From the NCBI RefSeq assembly GCF_007003975.1, contig NZ_VFTC01000041.1, positions 1 to 44,963 of the forward strand: a DNA stretch of 44,963 nt. The letters are read 5' to 3'. The notes below the pieces were generated by a model, which was not told the DNA's origin, made no database searches, and saw nothing but the letters and a program-made list of their open reading frames with translations. Position numbers and translations under genes: made by a program. The stretch is from Mesorhizobium sp. WSM4306 (lineage in GTDB: Bacteria; Pseudomonadota; Alphaproteobacteria; Rhizobiales; Rhizobiaceae). Positions 40,789-44,963 of the stretch are shown here, piece by piece (the first letter of the stretch is position 1; every line of letters starts with the position of its first letter).

Positions 40789-40955
40789 ATGTTTTTGGCG
40801 CAGGGTGTCGTAAGCACATGAGTTGTCCGGGTTAGGTAGCCATGCTGTCCGTTTCATTCGCAGCCTCCATCGGACTGCTCATAAAACCGGACAACTCATG
40901 TGCTACCTAACCCGGACAACTTGATTAGCTACCGACATGTTTTTGGCGCAGGGTG
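40789..40955. mobile_element. Short MITE-like or IS-end-derived element flanked by direct repeats
   Basis: The 19-bp sequence ATGTTTTTGGCGCAGGGTG occurs at 40789-40807 and again at 40937-40955. Between the copies lies about 132 bp that starts TGTCG and ends CGACA. The insert carries AGTTGTCCGGGTTAGGTAGC (40821-40840) and its inverse near the right end (40902-40921), plus a second internal inverted copy of ATGAGTTGTCCGG. Multiple internal repeats of this sort recall the ends of IS21-like elements, but no transposase is present. The rest of the trcR-DUF1127 gap (40956-41119) shows no gene. Confidence 0.65.
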
Positions 40956-41119
40956 CCCGCCGGACGCAGACTGCGTGGAGGCCGGAAAAGCCTCATCTTC
41001 GGCGATCATTGATGCCGAGACGTAAAAAAGCGTTCCAAAACGACAAAACCCGCCGGACAGGGTCCAGCGGGCTCGGAACCGGCGACGGTAAACGTCTGCT
41101 GCGGCTCTTGCTTCTAGCA

Positions 41120-41145
41120 CATGGCCGGCCTTACGGCCGGCCATG
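41120..41145 (-). terminator. Hairpin after the DUF1127 gene
   Basis: CATGGCCGGCC and GGCCGGCCATG enclose a four-base loop, beginning seven bases after the stop of the DUF1127 gene. The stem is very stable. Without a T-run it may work as a Rho-assisted terminator or as 3' protection. Confidence 0.65.
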
Positions 41146-41152
41146 CTTCGAA

Positions 41153-41293
41153 TTAGATGGCCTTGCGGGCAATCCGCTCGATGTCGCCGCGGCTGATGCC
41201 GAGGTCGCTGAGCTGACGGGCGTTGAGCTTGTTCAGCTCGCGCACGGTTTCGTTGTACATACGCCAGTTACGGAAAGCGCGGATCGGGTTCAT
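41153..41293 (-). CDS. DUF1127 family protein, 46 residues
   Basis: A complete small gene on the minus strand from the ATG at 41293, preceded by CTGGAGGA. The 46-residue product starts MNPIRAFRNWRMYNETVREL and ends with DLGISRGDIERIARKAI, the DUF1127 signature (Leu-Gly-Ile-Ser-Arg-x-Asp-Ile). Such proteins are abundant in Rhizobiales and are linked to RNA turnover and to phosphate and carbon metabolism in Agrobacterium. Here it is monocistronic, with an inverted repeat about 90 bp upstream and a stable hairpin just after the stop. Confidence 0.88.
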   Translation of the reverse strand: MNPIRAFRNWRMYNETVRELNKLNARQLSDLGISRGDIERIARKAI

Positions 41294-41383
41294 GGTATTC
41301 CTCCAGTTGTTGGATCAAATCGTTTCGATGACGCTTAGATAGGCAGCGCTGCCCACGAATTGAACAGACGTCTTTGCATAGCC

Positions 41384-41404
41384 GCAATGCAAATGCTGCA
41401 TTGC
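41384..41404. promoter_or_regulatory. Inverted repeat upstream of the DUF1127 gene
   Basis: GCAATGCA and TGCATTGC are separated by five bases. A third similar piece, TTGCATAGC, lies just to the left. It is about 90 bp upstream of the start codon, in a place suited to an activator site. Confidence 0.45.
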
Positions 41405-41446
41405 ACCATTAAGGTTCTGTTCATCTTGCCGGCAGGCGACACACGC

Positions 41447-41661
41447 CTAGGGCGTGTCGAGATTCAGGTCAGGCCGAGTCGAAAATGGTGGCGTCCGAGA
41501 ACCGGAGCGGAGCGTACTTTTCGTACGTGAGCACCGGCCTACGCCGGCCGTAGCCCTAACCGCAACCACTCTTCAGAGAAGGGCTTCGGCCGGCGAAGGC
41601 CGGAAGCGTAGGACGCCATCATTTGCAGACCGGCCTCACCTGAACCCTCGATATGCCCTAG
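41447..41661. repeat. Long imperfect inverted repeat, about 215 bp
   Basis: The left end CTAGGGCGTGTCGAGATTCA is mirrored at the right end (TGAACCCTCGATATGCCCTAG), and both ends continue inward (GGTCAGGCCG/CGGCCTCACC; AAATGGTGGCGTCC/GGACGCCATCATTT). The whole block could fold into one long hairpin with an internal CGTACTTTTCGTACG. It resembles a Mesorhizobium dispersed repeat. The right end contains the stop codon of the quinone oxidoreductase gene. Confidence 0.8.
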
Positions 41662-42668
41662 CCGACGTCGAGAACGATCTTGCCGATATGCTCGCCCTCT
41701 TCCATGCGCTCATGCGCACGCCAGGCATCGGCCAGTGGGAAGATCATGTCCATGACCGGCGACACTTTGCGTGTACCGAGCAGCGGCCACACCTGCGCTT
41801 CGAGCGCCGCAGCGATCGCTGCCTTGAACTCGACCGTGCGGGGCCGCAGCGTCGAGCCGGTATGGGTCAGCCGCTTGACCATGATTTTTGAAAAATCGGC
41901 GCTCGCCACCGCGCCGGCCTGGACGGCGATCTGGACGATCCTGCCCTCGACCGCCGCCGCCTCGTAGTTGCGCTGGACGTAGTCGCCGCCGACCATGTCG
42001 AGAATGACGTCGACGCCCTTGCCGCCGGTGGCATCCTTGACCGCGGTGACGAAATCCTCCTCGCGGTAGTTGATCGCCTGGTCGGCGCCGAGCTTCAGGC
42101 AGGCGTCGCATTTCTCCTTGGAGCCGGCGGTGGTGACGACATAGGCGCCGAAGGCCGACGCCAGCTGGATCGCCGTGGTGCCGATGCCCGACGAGCCGCC
42201 ATGCACGAGCAATGTCTCACCTTTCTTCAGGCCGCCGCGCTCGAACACATTGTGCCAGACGGTGAAATAGTTCTCCGGCACCGCGGCCGCTTCCGTATGG
42301 GTGAAGCCGGCGGGCAGCGGCAGCACGCTGCCGACGTGAACCTTGACATATTCGGCATAGCCGCCCCCCGGAGTCAGCGCGCAGACCCGGTCGCCGAGGC
42401 GCCAGCGCGAAATCTCGTCGCCAAGTGCTGCCACTTCGCCCGATGCCTCGAGGCCGGGCAGGTCGGAAGCGCCGGGCGGCGGCGGATAGGCGCCTTTGCG
42501 CTGCTGCACGTCGGGCCGATTGACGCCGGCTGCGCGCACCCGGATGAGGATTTCACCGGGGCCGGGCACCGGCACGTCGCGCGTTTCCGGTTTCAGCACC
42601 CGCGGTCCGCCCGGTCGCGAAATTGCTATGGCCGTCATCCTGGTCGGAATTTTATGTCCGCTCGCCAT
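41658..42668 (-). CDS. NAD(P)H quinone oxidoreductase, MDR superfamily (PIG3/QOR type)
   Basis: A 336-residue medium-chain dehydrogenase/reductase. The N-terminal catalytic part has GEILIRVRAAGVNRPDVQQR and PGLEASGEV; the nucleotide domain has the NADPH motif LVHGGSSGIGTTAIQLA and the loop TAGSKEKCDACLKLGAD. YFTVWHNVF and ALTPGGGYAEY place it with the zinc-free quinone oxidoreductases of the PIG3/TP53I3 type. It reduces quinones with NADPH. The ATG at 42668 is used, though the second Met (MTAIAISRPGG) ten residues later may be the true start. The stop codon lies in the end of a dispersed repeat. It is divergent from the DUF1192 gene. Confidence 0.9.
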   Translation of the reverse strand: MASGHKIPTRMTAIAISRPGGPRVLKPETRDVPVPGPGEILIRVRAAGVNRPDVQQRKGAYPPPPGASDLPGLEASGEVAALGDEISRWRLGDRVCALTPGGGYAEYVKVHVGSVLPLPAGFTHTEAAAVPENYFTVWHNVFERGGLKKGETLLVHGGSSGIGTTAIQLASAFGAYVVTTAGSKEKCDACLKLGADQAINYREEDFVTAVKDATGGKGVDVILDMVGGDYVQRNYEAAAVEGRIVQIAVQAGAVASADFSKIMVKRLTHTGSTLRPRTVEFKAAIAAALEAQVWPLLGTRKVSPVMDMIFPLADAWRAHERMEEGEHIGKIVLDVG

Positions 42669-42781
42669 GAAGTTTTCCGTCCCGATCCTGCCGGTCTGTC
42701 GCCGGCTGTTTGCATCAGCACCCCTGCCCTATGTATGCTGATTGCCGGATCAGGCAAATGCTGAATCAGGGAGGAGCGACG

Positions 42782-42976
42782 ATGGCGATCTTCGACGACG
42801 AACCCAAAAAGAAATCCAGGCCGCATGAAATCGGACAGGATCTGTCGCTGCTTTCGGTCGGTGACCTGACCGAGCGGATCGGCATCCTGCGCGACGAGAT
42901 CGCCCGGCTGGAAGCCGAATTGCAGACCAAGGGGAGCACCAAATCGGCGGCCGAAGCCCTGTTTCGCCGCGGCTAG
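42782..42976 (+). CDS. DUF1192 family small protein
   Basis: A 64-residue protein from the ATG at 42782 with a strong GGGAGGAG site. The core SVGDLTERIGILRDEIARLEAEL is the DUF1192 helical segment, followed by KSAAEALFRR. It is acidic at the start and predicted to be a short helical hairpin or coiled coil. The family is widespread in alphaproteobacteria without a known role. It lies in front of an MFS transporter gene, 113 bp apart. Confidence 0.88.
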   Translation: MAIFDDEPKKKSRPHEIGQDLSLLSVGDLTERIGILRDEIARLEAELQTKGSTKSAAEALFRRG

Positions 42977-43089
42977 TTTTCGCGTTGGTTTCGGCGTCGG
43001 AGCATCCGCCGCCGAAAAGCCCGAATGCGCCTGTCTTCAGAGCTGCCCCCGTCTTCAGAACCGACAAGCCCCTCCAGCCGGATCAAACA

Positions 43090-44328
43090 ATGTTTGCAAG
43101 TTACAGACCGATCCTCTCGCTGCTTCGCGGCACTGCTTTCCTGCTCGCGGCTTCGGGATTGCACGGCCTGCTGCTGCCGTTGCGCGGCCAGATCGAAGGG
43201 TTTTCCACCGCATCGCTCGGCCTGATGGGCACCGCCTGGGCCGGCGGCTTCGTCACCGGCTGCTTCTTTGCACCGCGCCTGGTGCGCCGCGCCGGCCATG
43301 TCAGGGCGTTCGGCGCCTTTGCCGCGTCGGGCGCTATCGTCGCCCTGCTCACCGGCCTGATCATCGACGAATATGTCTGGATCCTGCTGCGCGCCTTCAC
43401 CGGCTTCACCATGGCCGGCGCCTTCATGGTCATCGAAAGCTGGCTGAACGAAAAGGCCACCAATGAGAACCGCGGCACCGTCTTCGGCCTCTATATGATG
43501 GTCACCTATGCTTCGATCATGGGCGGCCAGATGATCGTTGCCGGCGGCGACGTCAAATCGGCATCGCTGTTCATGATCACGGGCATCTTGTTCTGCCTGT
43601 CGCTGATCCCGACAGCGGTGTCGTCGGCTTCGACTCCCAAGCCGTTGCAGGACGTCAAGCTCGACGTCAAAGGGCTTTATGCCAACTCACCTGTGTCGGC
43701 GATCGCCTGCCTGCTGGTCGGCATTGCCAACGGCGCCTGGGGCACGCTGGGTGCCGTCTACGGCGCCCGCATTGGCATTTCCACCGCCGAGATCGCGCTG
43801 ATGATGAGCCTTGTCGTCGTCGCCGGTGCCGCCATGCAGCTTCCGGCCGGGCGCCTCTCCGACAAGACCGACCGTCGTTTCGTGCTGGCGGGCGCCGCTT
43901 TCGGCGCCGCGCTCTTCGCCATCCTGATCTTCCTGTTCGAACCGCACTCCTCGGTTCTCGTCATTGTGCTAACCGCCGCCTACGGCGCCTTCGCCTACAC
44001 GCTCTATTCGATCGCCGTTGCGCATGCCAACGACCACGCGCGCGCCGAGGATTTCGTCAAGGTCTCCGGCGGCCTGCTGCTTTTGTACGGGTTCGGCACC
44101 ATGATCGGCCCCTTGCTGGCCGCCGCTTTGATGGGTTGGTTCCGCCCCGAAGGCCTTTTCCTGGCCACCGCGCTGGCACATCTCAGCCTCGCCGCCTACA
44201 CGCTGCTGCGCATCAGCCGCCGCGCGCCAGTGCCGATCGAAGACCGCGATGCCTTCAAGACCCAGCCGGCCGATCGCTCGGTCACCCCTGAAGCATTGCG
44301 GCTCAGAAAAGCGGAAGCTGACGGTTGA
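43090..44328 (+). CDS. MFS transporter, YcaD-like
   Basis: A 412-residue major facilitator with about twelve membrane helices. Characteristic segments are RGQIEGFSTASLGLMGTAWAGGF, LLRAFTGFTMAGAFMVIESWLNEKATNENRGTVFGLYMMV (the YcaD-like block between helices 4 and 5) and LPAGRLSDKTDRRFVLAG, the MFS motif A copy in the second half. The substrate is unknown. The ATG at 43090 is used; its ribosome site is weak, and a GTG at 42985 would add an unlikely 35-residue proline-rich leader. Its stop overlaps a possible TTG start of the ArsR-type gene, so the two may be cotranscribed. Confidence 0.88.
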   Translation: MFASYRPILSLLRGTAFLLAASGLHGLLLPLRGQIEGFSTASLGLMGTAWAGGFVTGCFFAPRLVRRAGHVRAFGAFAASGAIVALLTGLIIDEYVWILLRAFTGFTMAGAFMVIESWLNEKATNENRGTVFGLYMMVTYASIMGGQMIVAGGDVKSASLFMITGILFCLSLIPTAVSSASTPKPLQDVKLDVKGLYANSPVSAIACLLVGIANGAWGTLGAVYGARIGISTAEIALMMSLVVVAGAAMQLPAGRLSDKTDRRFVLAGAAFGAALFAILIFLFEPHSSVLVIVLTAAYGAFAYTLYSIAVAHANDHARAEDFVKVSGGLLLLYGFGTMIGPLLAAALMGWFRPEGLFLATALAHLSLAAYTLLRISRRAPVPIEDRDAFKTQPADRSVTPEALRLRKAEADG

Positions 44329-44360
44329 GATTTGAAAAACTTTGCCCCACAAGTATAGGC

Positions 44361-44624
44361 ATGATCTTTTCTGACGCCTTCATGGCGATTGCCGATCCCA
44401 ACCGGCGCTATCTCCTGGAAGAACTCCGGCGCGGCCCGAAAACCGTCAACGAACTGGCTTCGGGCCTGCCAGTCTCTCGCCCGGCCGTGTCCCAGCATTT
44501 GAAAGTATTGCTGGACGCCGGCCTGGTCCACGCCAAGGCCGAAGGCACGAGGCGGGTCTATACGGTCAGCAATGCCGGCTTCCTCAAGCTCAATATTTGG
44601 CTTGATCAGTTCTGGGAAGCATAG
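44361..44624 (+). CDS. ArsR-type helix-turn-helix regulator
   Basis: An 87-residue winged-helix protein starting at the ATG at 44361 (MIFSDAFMAIADPNRRYLLE). The whole length is the ArsR domain, with the recognition helix in SRPAVSQHLKVLLDAGLV and the wing EGTRRVYTVS. No metal-binding cysteine motif is visible, so it belongs to the metal-independent ArsR group usually paired with an SRPBCC (AHSA1-like) protein. That partner could be the gene beyond the right edge. A TTG at 44325, overlapping the MFS stop, is another possible start. It probably represses its own operon. Confidence 0.85.
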   Translation: MIFSDAFMAIADPNRRYLLEELRRGPKTVNELASGLPVSRPAVSQHLKVLLDAGLVHAKAEGTRRVYTVSNAGFLKLNIWLDQFWEA

Positions 44625-44963
44625 GCCCGGCGCGACGCGAAAAATACTGCCGGTCCTTGCTCCACTCGTTTCATGACTGGACGACCAGCCGATGCGACGC
44701 GAAGTGATATTTTGTGCCGTGACTGCGGTTAATCTGGGCTGTTTGCAGCAACCGGTCTGATGCAGATTCTCCCGGCCAAAGCGCAGGACGCCGTCGGCAT
44801 CTTGCGCGGCAGCGGGCTTGAGATCGTGACCGGAAACCCGGCTCAAGATGGTGGAGCCGGAAGGGCGCGAGAAGCTGATCGCACCCTAAAGCCTGTCGCC
44901 TTTTAAAGGATTCAGGATTCCCCTTGGTTTGAGTTCGTGATTCATTGCGGTTGAAAGGAGACC
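44625..44963. other. Intergenic end of window with the start signal of the next gene
   Basis: There is no convincing gene in these 339 bp. A short frame ending KMVEPEGREKLIAP at about 44890 could be the tail of a lost gene, but its start is gone. The last bases (GAAAGGAGACC) look like a ribosome binding site for a plus-strand gene starting just past the edge. Confidence 0.4.

Noticed and set aside
44196..44846. 216-codon minus-strand frame at the right end
   Set aside because: It is antisense to the ArsR-type gene and the end of the MFS gene, with no recognisable domain.
1..44963. CRISPR array, prophage or secondary metabolite cluster
   Set aside because: No regularly spaced repeat array, phage structural gene or biosynthetic synthase was seen anywhere in the window.

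Overview
The window reads as chromosomal DNA of an alphaproteobacterium of the order Hyphomicrobiales (Rhizobiales), most likely Mesorhizobium or a close relative. The evidence is the high GC content, the pstSCAB-phoU-phoB order with a rhizobial-type PhoB, the tkt-gap-pgk-fba cluster, a TrcR (DUF1013) regulator, DUF1127 and DUF1192 proteins, and several intergenic repeat types that I associate with Mesorhizobium. The genus is inferred from protein resemblance by eye, not from a database search. Nothing suggests a plasmid, prophage or integrative island. The only mobile-like sequence is a short non-coding element near 40.8-40.95 kb.

Layout. 0-2.6 kb: a xylose-type periplasmic binding protein gene (xylF), divergent from a ROK repressor gene, with two matching operator-like palindromes between them. 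2.9-9.2 kb: the phosphate operon pstS-pstC-pstA-pstB-phoU-phoB on the minus strand, behind a clear three-repeat Pho box. phoR is not in the cluster. 9.6-14.2 kb: a soluble 1518-residue hybrid histidine kinase with about seven PAS domains and two receiver domains. 14.3-19.4 kb: small exported or lipid-anchored proteins, a glutathione-transferase-like protein with a histone H1-like lysine tail, two VOC (glyoxalase-fold) proteins, a small zinc-ribbon protein, tRNA-Glu(CUC) and a DUF6476-like membrane protein. 19.5-21.6 kb: rluD-like pseudouridine synthase and the heat-shock sigma factor rpoH. 21.9-24.5 kb (minus): a persulfide-dioxygenase-like metallohydrolase, a 1-Cys peroxiredoxin, zapA and a DUF4164 coiled-coil protein, with a candidate structured RNA after zapA.

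24.7-32.6 kb is a central carbon block: transketolase, GAPDH, a K+/H+ antiporter placed between gap and pgk, phosphoglycerate kinase and class I aldolase. 32.7-37.8 kb holds a DUF899 thioredoxin-like protein, an SGNH hydrolase and a tightly overlapping three-gene operon. In that operon two proteins of unknown function, which look like paralogues of each other, precede a long DyP-type haem peroxidase. I consider this the best candidate for an uncharacterised system.

38.1-39.8 kb contains a second coherent candidate. Two near-identical palindromic operators sit at the same distance from -10-like boxes upstream of a DUF1127-like gene and an alkyltransferase-like (MGMT-fold) gene, and a WYL-domain regulator gene follows. 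40-44.9 kb: trcR with the short insertion element upstream, a 46-residue DUF1127 gene, a long inverted repeat that supplies the stop codon of a quinone oxidoreductase gene, a DUF1192 gene, an MFS transporter and an ArsR-type regulator. The window ends with what looks like the ribosome binding site of the next gene.

Intergenic repeats are frequent. Three of them (15.6, 31.4 and 39.0 kb) share a hairpin loop while one copy has a wholly different, still complementary stem, which suggests selection on RNA or cruciform structure.
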